DNA of 64,000 nucleotides from Pinus tabuliformis (taxonomy: Eukaryota; Streptophyta; Pinopsida; Pinales; Pinaceae): NCBI GenBank assembly GCA_031772625.1, contig CM062810.1:457193731-457257730 (forward strand). Reading direction: 5' to 3'. A program made the position numbers and the translations under genes. The stretch's first letter is position 1; every line of letters begins with the position of its first letter. Of the stretch, positions 47,265-58,633 are shown piece by piece. The notes under the pieces were generated by a model that ran no database searches, was not told the origin of the DNA, and worked only from the letters and a program-made list of their open reading frames with translations.

Positions 47265-49402
47265 CTAAAACTCACGAATGACTAATTTTTCTTGATAAAC
47301 AAGAAAAAAAAAATCTTCTTCATTACTTTCCTGATATGATTGCAAATCTTGGTATGAACTTTGTAATGAAACTCCTGATGAACAAGAGAATGAAGTCGGT
47401 TGTCAAATCAAGTTTATATCAACATTCTTTTTAGGCTCATAGTTAGCTAATGGAGAAGGACTTTTACTGCAGATATCATCCAACACATTAACTATTGGGT
47501 CATGAAAAACTTGCAAAGATTGTTGCAACCTATTTTCCATCAGTTTTAATGAGACTGCATGACACTCTATAGGCTGCTCATCCTTTTCTTTAGAGATATT
47601 ATGAAAATTTTTCTTTAAAAATTGAAATGTTTCAAAACATAGGGGTACATATTCATCTTGCATCATTTTATCATATGTTTCAGCTTCCAAGCCTTCATTT
47701 GCAATTTGAAATTCAATGGAACTCAGTGGATGCAAATATAGATCTAGGGAGGCTCTATGTCACAAAGGATTTCCTAGACCAATTCATGAGAAGGTTTATG
47801 CTTTATAGTGTTGACCACTCACTTATCTTCTTACTTATAATTTTCTCTTATTTTTGCAAATGAGGAGAAACACAAGGGTAAGGAGCTCTGATAAAAAAAT
47901 TGATTATCCTCTTGATTTTCAAGATCAAAACTCAATGAGTGTTGATTTCTGATCACATCAAAGTTATCTCTGATGAACTGAAATGAAGTTAAAAAAAGAG
48001 GCAAAGATCCTTCACTTACTTCCAAATTTTCTGCACTTTCCTCATCACTATCATAGCTGCTATGCTTCAGTTGATTACTGTATTCGAGCTGCTGAAATTG
48101 AATTTCCTCCTCCCACAAACCAGCTGCTGATTGCTCTACAAGATTAGCTTATGTTTGGAGAAAATATTAATTGTCGTACTAATCAAACTTTGGCAAATTA
48201 TCAATAAAAGTAATGTCACCAATCATACACATTATATTATCATATTATTTCTCCTACGATTGATCTACAAATCCATTTTCAAATCTATGGTAGCTAGGAT
48301 TAGCAGGAAATTTTTTAGGGATAGCAATTTCTTCTTTTTTCTGGGACAAGTGGGTCATGGTGATCTTGAATCTAAACTTCATCTCTCGAGGTGATTCTTT
48401 GCATCATTTCTTCCATTTTACTTACCAAAATTTTGATCTTTACCTCTGAAGATGTTAGGTTCTCTACAATGTTCTCCCTCTCTTCTTCCTTCAGCTTTGC
48501 CCTTCTGATCAACAGATTAGCCTCTACATCTACTACACTGTTCTACATCTCTTCAATTGTTGCAAGCTTCCTTTCCCTCAGCGGAAACTCCATTTCCGGA
48601 TCAAAGGAATCCAAGTAGTGCAAGAGAGCGGATCCAAGAGGAGGCTTATATTAGCAGGCAATGTAAAATAGACTTGGTTAAACCAGGCAGAAAATTGTTG
48701 TACTGTCTCCCCTGGCAATCTTTTCAGCTAGTTATACTCTTCTAGACTCAAGAAAGGGTTCTGTTTGACCACCCACTTGTCAAGGAAAACTTTGACGAAC
48801 TGCTGGAAATCTGAGACGCTCGCATTATGTAGGTTTTTGAACCAACTCTTGACTTTTCCTTGCAAAGAAAGAGCGAATAGCCTAATACTGACATCCTATT
48901 CGTCGACTTCAAAAAGGTCGAGGAAAGTCCCAATATTCTACATATGTCTCTCAGCAATGATATTGTCATATTCACCATCAAACCTTGACAGGTATAGGTA
49001 GTGATTTTCAGGGAAATCATGGAGTATAGGAGGTGATATGAGTGGTTTGTATCAATCTGGGATTTTACAAGGTGTAGGAGTATGTACAGAAACTGTAGAA
49101 TCAGTCTTGGTCTCTTTAGGCTCATCAAGTTGAAGATGGTCATCATAAGATTCAGAATAAGGGTCTTGATCAAGATCAAAGGCGTAAAAAGAATTTGTTT
49201 TCACAATCTTTAAAGGGAAGGAATCACATGCAGGTCTAGGATATTTTCTCAAATACAATATACTTTGTAAAACCTTTTTGACATTCTCGGGAAAAGAGAA
49301 AAAATAATTGATGAAAAAGAACATAATGTCTTGGATGAAATTCCAACTTGAATACCTTATCTTTACATATTGTCCTTTTATGTTTCTGTTGGTCAGGTTC
49401 AT
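47265..49402 (-). pseudogene. Family C gag-like protein, unit 1 (broken)
   Basis: ATG 49402 (MNLTNRN). A ~115-residue leader is followed by a retrotransposon gag domain: PRFDGEYDN-like, DVSIRLF, LSLQGKVKSWFKNL, FVKVFLDKWVVKQN, LKRLPGETV (48990-48720). Next come a Glu-rich coiled-coil region, then three copies of a motif (PLFLTSFQFIRDNF near 48015, PLCFSSFAKIREN near 47890, PLCFETFQFLKKNF near 47640), then a tail to TAG 47267-47265. There is no zinc knuckle, protease or pol. Stops and frame shifts break it. Length, about 700 residues, is long for gag; the repeated motif region is an added module of unknown role. Confidence 0.8.
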
Positions 49403-49560
49403 CCTCCAGTGCAGTCTTTTGATATGATCTCAAAACTGATTTGGAGTCACGAGTTGAATGATTTCAGTCTTCCTATGTCTGATCATTGTCCACCATCAAC
49501 AATCAGATCTAGGTCTGAACTTTGATGATATTTCCCAGGGAATACGAAACCTTTCGCTCA

Positions 49561-49579
49561 TTCCCCAGTATGGTCGCCA
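49561..49579 (-). promoter_or_regulatory. Primer binding site of family C unit 1
   Basis: The minus strand reads TGGCGACCATACTGGGGAA, three bases after the LTR end ...GTGCTAACA. It resembles tRNA-Arg-type sites of Tat/Ogre elements. Confidence 0.7.
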
Positions 49580-49887
49580 CTATGTTAGCACATGGATTGA
49601 ACCTCAGGCTGAAGGAAGGCAATGCCAAGGTAACCACAAACCACGCTTAGCCAAGTAGCTAGCCCTACTAGGCTAGGAGAGGGCTCTCTCCACAAGGATC
49701 TCAGGCAAGATGACTAGATCAAGAAAATGATATTAGGTTAGGTATAGTAGCACAAGGTTTTGATTTAATTTTGAAGGGATTTTGTTGGATCAGAAGGAGC
49801 TAAATAGTTTAGCGCAAGGAAATTAGGTCAAAATTGCAGGGTGTTCGATGGGGCAAGGTAGGCACAAGGCTCAACACTCTAGGGTTT

Positions 49888-50218
49888 TGTTAGGCCCCTA
49901 TACTACTAGTGTAACCCCTTATTGTTATTAGTACAACCCACTTATTATATTGATGTACCCATGTAGAGCCCATATTGTTACTATTGTGCCCCATAGAAGC
50001 CCCATTGTTATTATTGTGCCCTTACATTATTATTGTTATGTCAGCTCTGATTATGTTATGACCCCTTAAACTACTATATATAGAATGGAGGTATTTTCAT
50101 TTGTATCATCCAAGAATTGTTCATTTATGTAATGTAAAGGAGGTTTCCCCCTCGAAGAGGCTGAATTATAAGGCGTTGATCTATCTTTTCTACCTTTTCT
50201 TGAGCTGGTTGCATAACA
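49888..50218 (+). repeat. 5' LTR of element E (331 bp)
   Basis: TGTTAGGCCCC to GCATAACA, with TATA-like ctatatatag near 50079-50090. It is recognisably related to the reverse complement of D's LTR (TGTTGGGTCCC..., shared ACTAGTG and paired ...ATTGTTATT... blocks) but clearly a different subfamily. Confidence 0.9.
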
Positions 50219-50220
50219 TT

Positions 50221-50232
50221 TGGTATCAGAGC
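50221..50232 (+). promoter_or_regulatory. Primer binding site of element E
   Basis: TGGTATCAGAGC, two bases after the LTR; tRNA-iMet type. The ~570 bp that follow (50233-50804) are a non-coding leader homologous to that of D. Confidence 0.9.
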
Positions 50233-51370
50233 TTTGGATTCTAGGGTTTCGCTGCTCCAAACAGGTCATCGTGGAATTTTCGCTATAACTTTTTTTCTGT
50301 GACGTTTCAGAAGCTAAAAAAAAACCCATTTGAGAAGAAATCACATTGAATCTCGGATCAAAATTTTAGAGCATTTGATGCTATATTTGCGGAGATATGA
50401 TCCAAGGAAGTTGGTATTTTTGCAAACTCCTGAATTACATTCCAAACAAGTGACCTGGGGAAAATCATCATAACTTTCTCTCCGAGCATCAGATTGAAAT
50501 TTTGTAAGAAGGTGCAGAAAGAGGACAGAATTTAGTTTCTTGTATATATTTTTTAGTGCCAAATGTCGAAACAGTGACACATGGCACTTCATACAAGTTC
50601 GCTCTTCTTGAAAGGTCTATAATCAGGTCATCTTGGGAGATTGTGCATAACGCTTTATTGGAGAATCAAATTTGGATCAGACTAGTGGCATTGGAAAGAG
50701 GACACATAGGGCTACTATAGGTCGTAATTTTAGAACTTAAAGATCCAAAAGTACAGAGTTACAGTCGTTTCAAGATCGAGCTCCTAAAATCAAGAAAAAT
50801 CAAGATGAGGAAGTTTGATGGCAAGGATCCGGTAAATTGGATACTTCAGATGGAGCAATATTTTGATCTACATGGTGTACCACTATTACAAAAGGTATGT
50901 ATTGCATCTTCATACTTATAACCAAATCAATTTTTATGGTATGAAGGGATTTTTTCTCGTAAACAACTTGTTACGTGGTCAATTTTCACGGAGGAAATGA
51001 TAGCACATTATGAGGATACAAAGAGCAACACCTTCTTCATAGCAACACCACAACAATTGGAAAGAGTAAAAGGGCTTTGTGACATAGTGGAAAGAAAAAT
51101 TATGGAAACCAGGAAGCATACCCCTCACAACTATAAAGATGGAAGTGTTGTTTCTCCTAGCCTTCCACAACCTACAAGGGTTACACCACAAAAATTGGAA
51201 GAAAAAAGAGAAAAAGGGCTTTGTTACAATTGTGATAGCAAATGCACTAAAGGTCATAAGTGTGCTAAGAAAAATTATTTTACATAGAATATGAAGAGGA
51301 GGAAGAAAAGGATCAAGAAACATCAAAGGAAGAAGATATACGCCAGGACCCCACCCCAGAGAAAGAAGAA

Positions 51371-51739
51371 ATGAATCAGACCATATCTTGTAATGCATTG
51401 GAAAGAATTACCACTCCTCAAACTCTCAAGATAGAAGGACATATCAAGAAGAAAAAGGTGCAAGAAGTGAAAGATCACATCGAGAAAGAAGAAATGAATC
51501 CAGCCATATCTTGTAATTCATTGGTTGAAATTACCACTCCTAAAACTATCAAGATAGAAGGGCATATCAAGAAGAAAAATGTTCAAGAAGTGAAAGATGA
51601 CATCGAGCATCAAGAAATGAATCCGACCATATCTTGTAAAGGATTGTAAGAAATTACCACTCCTCAAACTCTAGAGATAGAAGGACATATCAAGAAGAAA
51701 AAGATTCAAACAGTGAAAGATCACATCGAGCATCAACAA
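51371..51739 (+). repeat. Three 123-bp tandem repeats in element E
   Basis: Units start at 51371, 51494 and 51617, each with ATGAATC and 41 codons long, so the frame is kept. They cover the protease N-terminal flank (ISCNAL, ITTPQT, IKIEGHIK) and stop before the active-site Asp. Units 1 and 2 are open; unit 3 has a stop. Confidence 0.9.
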
Positions 51740-52092
51740 CAAGTTCTCCAACTTTTAAAGGATAACGCCACTTCGGTGCAAAATGAAACAAAACAACAAG
51801 TAGATCAACATCATAGTGAAAAATGTTTTGATGTAGGTGATTGGGTATTTTTACTCCTACATCTCAAGCAAGCTATTTATGAGAAGGAAATGTTGGCAAT
51901 ACTACATGCACTTAAAAAATGGCGACCTTACCGAATGGGAAGACTCTTCAAGATTGAGGATGTGGAAGCATTGTTTTGTGCTATTTCTATTATCCAACCA
52001 GATTGGATAAACGAAGCAATGGATGAATGGAAGAAGGACAAGAAGTATGCTCACTTATTCAAAAGTTGCAAAAGATCCCAATTCAAACAATA

Positions 52093-52660
52093 TTTTTTTT
52101 GTTAATGGAAAACCTGTGAGCAATTTATGAAACCGACGTTTCGGACTAGCTAGGTGAGTCCATCATCAGGGCAATAAGATCTGTATTTTGAGAAGAGAGA
52201 GTCGAGAAAATTAAGAAGCTATTAATAGAAGAAAAGAAAGATATATTTTTAGCTTATGATGTCAGCTTGATTGATTTACAATTATTAATTAATTAATTAA
52301 TTAATTCTTAATCAATTTAATTTAATTTATTTATTTATTTATTTATTTTTCTTTTTTATTATTTTTTTCTTTTTTATTTTTTTTATTTTTTATTTTTTTT
52401 CTTTTATTAATTTAATTTAATAAATAAATAAAATTAAATTGATTAAGAATTAATTAATTAATTAATTAATAATTGTAAATCAATCAAGCCGACATCATAA
52501 GCTAAAAAGATATCTTTCTTTTCTTCTATTAATAGCTTCTTAATTTTCTCGACTCTCTCTTCTCAAAATACAGATCTTATTGCCCTGATGATGGACTCAC
52601 CTAGCTAGTCCGAAACGTCGGTTTCATAAATTGCTCACAGGTTTTCCATTAACAAAAAAA
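52093..52660. mobile_element. Foldback (long inverted repeat) element in E
   Basis: Two arms of ~245 bp (about 52093-52345 and 52415-52660) are near-perfect reverse complements, starting with TTTTTTTGTTAATGGAAAACC. Mismatches are few (for example gatatat/gatatct and gtcagc/gtcggc). The centre is T-rich low complexity with ATTT repeats. No transposase and no clear target duplication. Inferred to be a non-autonomous foldback/MITE-type DNA element; its transcript would form a long hairpin. Confidence 0.8.
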
Positions 52661-52913
52661 TTCTGCCAGCCTGTATGGAATCTCTCTCAAACAATATTGC
52701 CAGAAATTGAAGAGGAAGGAAAAATCATATTGGAACTTGGAGCAGTCACAGAAACAAGAACCCGACAGCTACGAAATTGATCAATTTCAGAGTATCTCAT
52801 CAAGTGGAAGGACTTACCTATTGAAGATTCCACATGGGAGGACAAGAATTTTATACAGAAGAATCAAGAACTACTCAAGCGTTGAGGACAACGCTTTTTG
52901 AAGGAGAGGGGCA

Positions 52914-53244
52914 TGTTAGGCCCCTATACTACTAGTGTAACCCCTTATTGTTATTAGTGCAACCCACTTATTATATTGATGTACCCATGTAGTGCCAATG
53001 TTGTTACTATTGTGCCCCATAGAAGCCCTATTGTTATTATTGTGCCCTTACATTATTATTGTTATGTCGGCTCTGATTATGTTATGACCCCTTAGACTCC
53101 TATATATAGAATGGAGGTCTTTTCATTTATATCATCCAAGAATTTTTCATTTATGTATTGTAAAGGAGGTTGCCCCCTCGAAGAGGCTGAATTCTAAGGC
53201 GTTGATCTATCTTTTCTATCTTTTCTTGAGCTAGTTTCATAATA
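52914..53244 (+). repeat. 3' LTR of element E (331 bp)
   Basis: Matches 49888-50218 with scattered differences and ends CATAATA in place of CATAACA. Confidence 0.9.
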
Positions 53245-56200
53245 AGTTTGGTGGGTGACAAATTAAAGACAGGTGAGGAGCTAGAAAGAGAATGTAAACA
53301 ACATGGATTCTTCCTAAACTAAAGAAAACATAGGCTGTGAATATTTCCCCAAAACAGAGCATAAAAGTTGTGGGTTCTGCCTACCAACTTGAAAACATCC
53401 ACTTAAAAGAAATGAAATAATTGATGAAGTACAAAAAACATTCTAACATATGATCACAATAGAGAAAACTGAACTGAACATCATACCACATGGATCCCAA
53501 AGAAATAGCTCCGACTTTTCATTAATCTCCTGTTGAAACTGATACAAAATGATGTGTACTCAAAGCATAAGCCTCTAACTGAGTCCAACCTACACAATGA
53601 CTGAGGAAAAGAATCATATAGACCCCAAACAACTCATCCTAAGATCAGGGGGTTGAATCCATGAGAGGAGGAGTTGTTTCTAACAAAATATGAACTGCTA
53701 ACAAGAAAATAGGGTGGTCAAAGTGACTCATCTCTAACCCAAACAAACTGATACATTACACCTCATGAACTTGTTTTACCTGATGAATCTACCCTAGTAA
53801 GCTCTAGAAGCATCATAATTACATTCAACTGATCAATTACAAGGATAAAATCATGATTTTCCAAGGTGAAAGTGAAAATTGAGACAAAATAATGAAAATC
53901 TAGAAAAACTGTCAAATGCATAGCACCAGTGCTAAGCGAGCAACGACAATGCCAAGCACACCCCTCAGCTTTAGCTGCACTTTTGGAGGCCTTCCCGATG
54001 TCCAAATTGAGTCCAAAATAGCTTTTTGGAAAGCTCTGCCTGTCTAATTTCTAGAACAACTTGAATTTATGAATTTGGATGTCATTTTCCTAGTTAAAAA
54101 CCAAATCTACCAACATTTCTCAATGTGTAGCGTCCAGGAAAAAAAGAGGGCAAAAAGGTCATGTTTTGGGTGTTTTTTGACCTTTTGACCAACTAGTTCT
54201 CCTCCAAATCCTTAGAAAAGGTATAGGGTGTATGTACTCATCACTAGAAATCCAAAATTCTAACCTTTTTCTTATCAGATGCCTTAAAAAAGAGCACAGC
54301 TCCCAAGGTGTTGTGTGTTTGACCATTTCGCTATCAAGAGCGCCCTCACAGTGTCAAACACGCAGTGACCTCTTCAGGGCTGCTTTTGGAGGCCTTCCCG
54401 GTGTCCCAATTGAGCCCATGATAGCTATTTGGAAATGTCTCTCTCTTGGATACACAATGGACCTATCAAGCACTCAACATGAATTATAGGCCCTAAAAAG
54501 TCAATTCTCCCAAGACTTGTCAAAAAGTGCAGAATCAGGGCGCAAAAATGAAGTGTTTTCTTGCAGGAAACTTTTGGAGGCCTTCCTCAACTCCAAATTG
54601 AGATCATCATAGCTAATTGGATATATATTTTTCTCTAGTTATCATTTTACTCGTCGAGAAAGTCATTTTGACACTCCAGCTAGGAGAAAACTTGATTGTC
54701 CCAAGATCACTCCAGAAGTGTAGCGACTCTCCTGTGACACCTGTAGTTTTGAAATTTCTCAAAAAAACATGACACTTGTGTAAAAAATGAAGGATGTTTT
54801 TGTTCCTTGTTCTATAATGGACAAAAAATCTCTCACTTTTGTCAAATTCATCTTTTCTTGGTCAGAAACACAGTTTGAAGAAAAATCAGCCCTTATGTGT
54901 GGTGAATGACTTGTCCCTTGGAATGACTTCTTGACAAATGATGGAGACATGATGTTTATGATATGAAATGGCCTCATGCCTGCTGATATCCCTTATGCCT
55001 CCTCTACTCATATATCTCTGATTCCATATCAAACCCTAGCTCAGTGGGAGAGGAAAATTGGGTTTAGTGAAGGGAAAATGGGGGATTTGTAGAAATGAAG
55101 GGAAATGAAAGGGATGGGAATTATAAATTCTTAGGAAACTTTTGGGAGGTAGGGAGGGATGTAAGGAAATAGGGGAAAGTGGAATTTAAAATATTGAGTG
55201 AGGGTAAGGGGTCCAAAAGGGAAAAACATAGCCCTAGCCTAAAAAACTGTCAAATTGTAACAATAGGCTAGGGTTTGTGGGAAAATGGTGAATTTGAGGG
55301 ATATAAGTGATGGGAAGTGTTTAAGAAGGTCTATGAAGGGTATGGGAAGGTATATGAGAATTAGGATATAAGTTTTGTTGATTTTTTGATAATGCGATTC
55401 ATGGAACCAAGAAAAATGCCCTCAAAACCCTTGCTGCAAGAAATGAGCCTTAAAAGCACAACTAAGGAAACAAGGTATAAGATGACCCACTCACTAACAA
55501 ATGATAGTTTGGAACGTGTAATAATGATGACAACTCTCTTAATGATGGTACACTTAGCTCAGGGGTTACATGGACTAGTACTTGGAAAACTTTGGAAGGA
55601 GTGAAAACAGTCCTAGACCTAATACCTAGTGACCAAATTTTTACCTGAAGACGCACTGAAATGAAAAAAATTTGACTTTGACACTCGAAGACCAATTTGC
55701 AAGAGAATTTTTTATCGCTGGTGGAAGGCTGCAAGTACTGACACTAACATTAGCCTTATTGGGGATGGCAGCTTCTTGGAGGTGTCAAGAACACCGTAGA
55801 CCAAGTGCCTAACCATGTGGGACAATACGGTCAAAAACTAAAGAAAACTCACTAATTGCTAAAACTCAACATAACAACTTGACTCAATACTAAAACACAA
55901 CTGAAAAAGTGAAAAAGATGCTCAAAATGGATCTTATTCAAGAAAACCTACTCTAATTGTTCCATTCATCACCTAATCAAGTGAAATGAAACAACCAATG
56001 CAACCAAGTAAGCATTCTGGTTGCTGTTTGAATTCTCCACAAGTGCTTGTTTATGAGCAAGAAGAGAGAACTACTGAAAGACAACTCGTATAAAAATTTG
56101 TCAACAGATTGAATCTTAATGAAATTGTAAAGCACGATCCCACCTACTGACCTGAAGAATGCTGCGAAAGTAACTCATAGGAATACATATTGATTTCCAG

Positions 56201-56314
56201 CCCATCTAATACATTACTGCTCCGCTCTAGGTAGTCTTCGTACTTTCATTTTAAAATTTCCGTAGCATCTATGTTTTATTTCTTTGATTACTACAAAAAA
56301 TTGACAAAAGGATC

Positions 56315-58453
56315 TTAAAACTCATGAATGACTAATTTTTCTTGATAAACAACAAAACAAAAATATTCTTCATTACTTTCCTGATATGACTGCAAATCTT
56401 GGTATGAGCTTTGTACTAAAACTCCTGCTAAACAAGACAATGAAGTCAGTTGTTGGATCAAGTTTATATCAACATTCTTTTCAGGCTCATAGTTAGCCAA
56501 TGGAGAAGGAATTTTGCTATAGATATCATCCAACACATCAACTATTGGGTCATGAAAAACTTGCAGAGATTGCTGCAACTTATTTTCCATTAGTTTTAAT
56601 GAGACTGCATGACACTCTACAGGCTACTCATCCTTTGCTTTAGAGGTCTTATGAAAACTTTTCTTTAACAATTGAAATGTTTCAAAACATAGTGGTACAA
56701 AGTCATCTTGCATCATTTGATGATATGTTTCAGCTTCCAAGCCTTCATCTGCAATTTGAAATTCAATGGAACTCGGTGGCTGCAAGTCTAGAGCTAGGGA
56801 GGCTTCTATGTTTCAAATGATTTGCTCGAACAATTCATGAGAAGGATTATCCTTTAAAGTGTTTACCACTCACTTATCTGCTCGCTTATAGTTTTCTCTT
56901 ATTTTTGCAAATGAGGAAAAACACAAGGGTAAGGAGCTCTAATCAAAAATTTGATTATCCTCTTGATTGTCAAGATCAAAACTCAATGAGTGCTGATTTC
57001 TGATCACATCAAAGTTATCTCTGATGAACTAAAATGAAGTAAAACAAAGAGGCAAAGATCCTTCACTTACTTCCAAATTTTATGCACTTTCCTCATCACT
57101 GTCATAGCTGATATACTTTGGTTGATTACTGTATTCGAGTTGCTGAAAATGAATTTCCTCCTCCCACAAACCAGTTGTTGATTTCTCTACAAGATTAGCT
57201 TATGTTTGGAGAACATAATAATTGTCGTATTGATCAAACTTTGGAAAATCATCAATATAAGTAATGTCACCAATCATACACATTATATTATTAGATTATT
57301 TCTTCTCAGATTGATCTACAAATCCATTTTCAAATCTATGGTAGCTAGGATTAGCAACAAAAATTTTAGGGCTAGCAATCTTTTCTTTTTCTGGGACAGG
57401 TGGGTCATGGTGATCTTGAATAGAAAATTCATCTCTCGAGGTGATTCTTTGCATCATTTCTTCCATTTTACTTACCAAAATGTCGAGCTTTACCTCTGAA
57501 GATGTTAGATTCTCTACAATGTTCTCCATCTCTTCTTCCTTCAGCTTTTCCCTTCTGATCAACAGATTAGCCCCTACAGCTACTGCATTGTTCTGCATCT
57601 CTTCAAGTGCTACAACGTTCCTTTCCCTCAATTGAAACTCCATTTCCGGATCAAAGGCATCCAGGTAGTGCAAGAGAGCGGATCGAGGAGGAGGCCTTAT
57701 ATTAGCAGGAATTGTAAAATAGATTTGGTTAAACCTGGCAGAAAATTGTTATACTATCTCCCCTGGCAATCTTTTTAGCTGGTTATACTCTTCTAGAATA
57801 AAGAAATGGTTTTGTTTGACCACCCACTTGTCGAGGAAAACTTTGACGAACTGCTGGAAATATGAGATGCTCGCATTAGGTAGGTTTTTGAACCAACTCT
57901 TGAATTTTCCTTGCAAAGAAAGAATGAGTAGCCTGATACTGACATCCTCTTCGTCGAATTCAAAAAGGTCAAGGAAAGTCTCAAAATTCTGCATATGTCT
58001 CCCAACAGTGATATTGTCATATCCACCATCAAACCTCGGCAGGTATAGGTAGTGATTTTTAGGGAAATCATGGCGTATAGGAGGTAAGATGAGTGGTTTT
58101 TATCGATCTTGAATTTTACAAGGTGTAGGAGTATGTACAGAAGTTGTCGAATCAATCTTGGTCTTTTTAGGCTCATCAAGTTGAAGATGGTCATCATAAG
58201 ATTCAGAATAAGGGTCTCGATCAGGATCAAAGGCGTATGAAGAATTTGTTTTCACAATATTTAGAGGGAAGGAGTCACATGTAGGTCTAGGGTATTTTCT
58301 CAAATACAATATACTTTGTAAAATCTTTTTAACATTCTCGGGAAAAGAGAAAAAATAATTGATGACAAAGAACATAATGTCTTGGATGAAATTCCAACTT
58401 GAATACCTGATCTTTCCATATTGTCCTTTCATGTTTCTGTTGGTCGGGTTCAT
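56315..58453 (-). pseudogene. Family C gag-like protein, unit 2 (broken)
   Basis: Same layout as 47265-49402. Better preserved stretches are 58453-58100 (leader), 57994-57749 (gag core, EEDVSIRLLILSLQGKFKSWFKNLPN) and 57673-57296 (LRERNVVALEEMQNNAVAVGANLL, Glu-rich coiled coil, PPVPEKEKI). The triple PLCF-x-SF motif follows (near 57040, 56910, 56690), then a tail ending TAA 56317-56315. In-frame stops lie between the open parts. Comparing the two units shows the same start, gag and motif repeats, which supports one ancestral protein of about 700 residues. Confidence 0.8.
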
Positions 58454-58611
58454 CCTCCAATGGAGTCTTTGGATGTGATCTTGAAACTAATTTGGAGTCA
58501 CCAGGTGAATGATTTCAGCCTTCCTGTGTCTGATCGATGTCCACCATCAACAATCAGATTTAGATCTGAACTTTGATGATATTTCCCACGGAATACGAAA
58601 CCTTTTGGTCA

Positions 58612-58630
58612 TTCCCCAATATGTTCGCCA
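58612..58630 (-). promoter_or_regulatory. Primer binding site of family C unit 2
   Basis: The minus strand reads TGGCGAACATATTGGGGAA; it differs from the unit 1 site at two positions. Confidence 0.65.
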
Positions 58631-58633
58631 CTA

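Larger units (their letters stand above)
50805..52885 (+). pseudogene. Element E shuffled gag-pol remnant
   Basis: Blocks in order: gag start (RKFDGKDPVNW, 50810) with a ~70-residue deletion after HYEDTKSNTFF; a knuckle (CYNCDSKCTKGHKC, near 51225); three tandem 41-codon repeats from the start of protease (51371-51739); the integrase C-terminal block (HQQQVLQLLKDN...FDVGDWVFL, 51735-51860); an RNase H piece (AIYEKEMLAILHALKKW, 51870-51950); an integrase N-terminal piece (DVEALFCAISIIQPDW, 51957-52060); the foldback element; then chromodomain (YLIKWKDLPIEDSTWE, ending 52885). In D the order is protease, RT, RNase H, integrase N-terminus, core, C-terminus. RT, the protease active site and the integrase core are missing. 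Confidence 0.82.
49888..53244 (+). mobile_element. Element E: scrambled, internally deleted chromovirus related to D
   Basis: 331-bp LTRs (TGTTAGGCCCC...CATAACA/CATAATA), a tRNA-iMet primer site and a GAAGGAGAGGGGCA tract show it is a complete retrotransposon unit of 3.36 kb. Flanks are GGTTT (49883-49887) and AGTTT (53245-53249), a 5-bp duplication with one mismatch. Coding blocks come from a D-like element but in a different order and with large losses. It also carries a foldback element. Confidence 0.88.
49583..55749 (-). repeat. Family C LTR, middle copy (split by element E)
   Basis: LTR parts 49583-49887 and 53250-55749, about 2,800 bp without E. Starts TGTTAGCAC and ends CACTAACA. It aligns end to end with the left copy, including the three internal direct repeats. 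Shared by both family C units. Confidence 0.87.

Noticed and set aside
52681-52693. caaacaatatt to the right of the foldback element, seen also at 52083-52093, as its target duplication
   Set aside because: A 25-bp unrelated filler lies between the repeat and the right arm, and the string occurs naturally in this part of the D/E polyprotein, so the match is not convincing.
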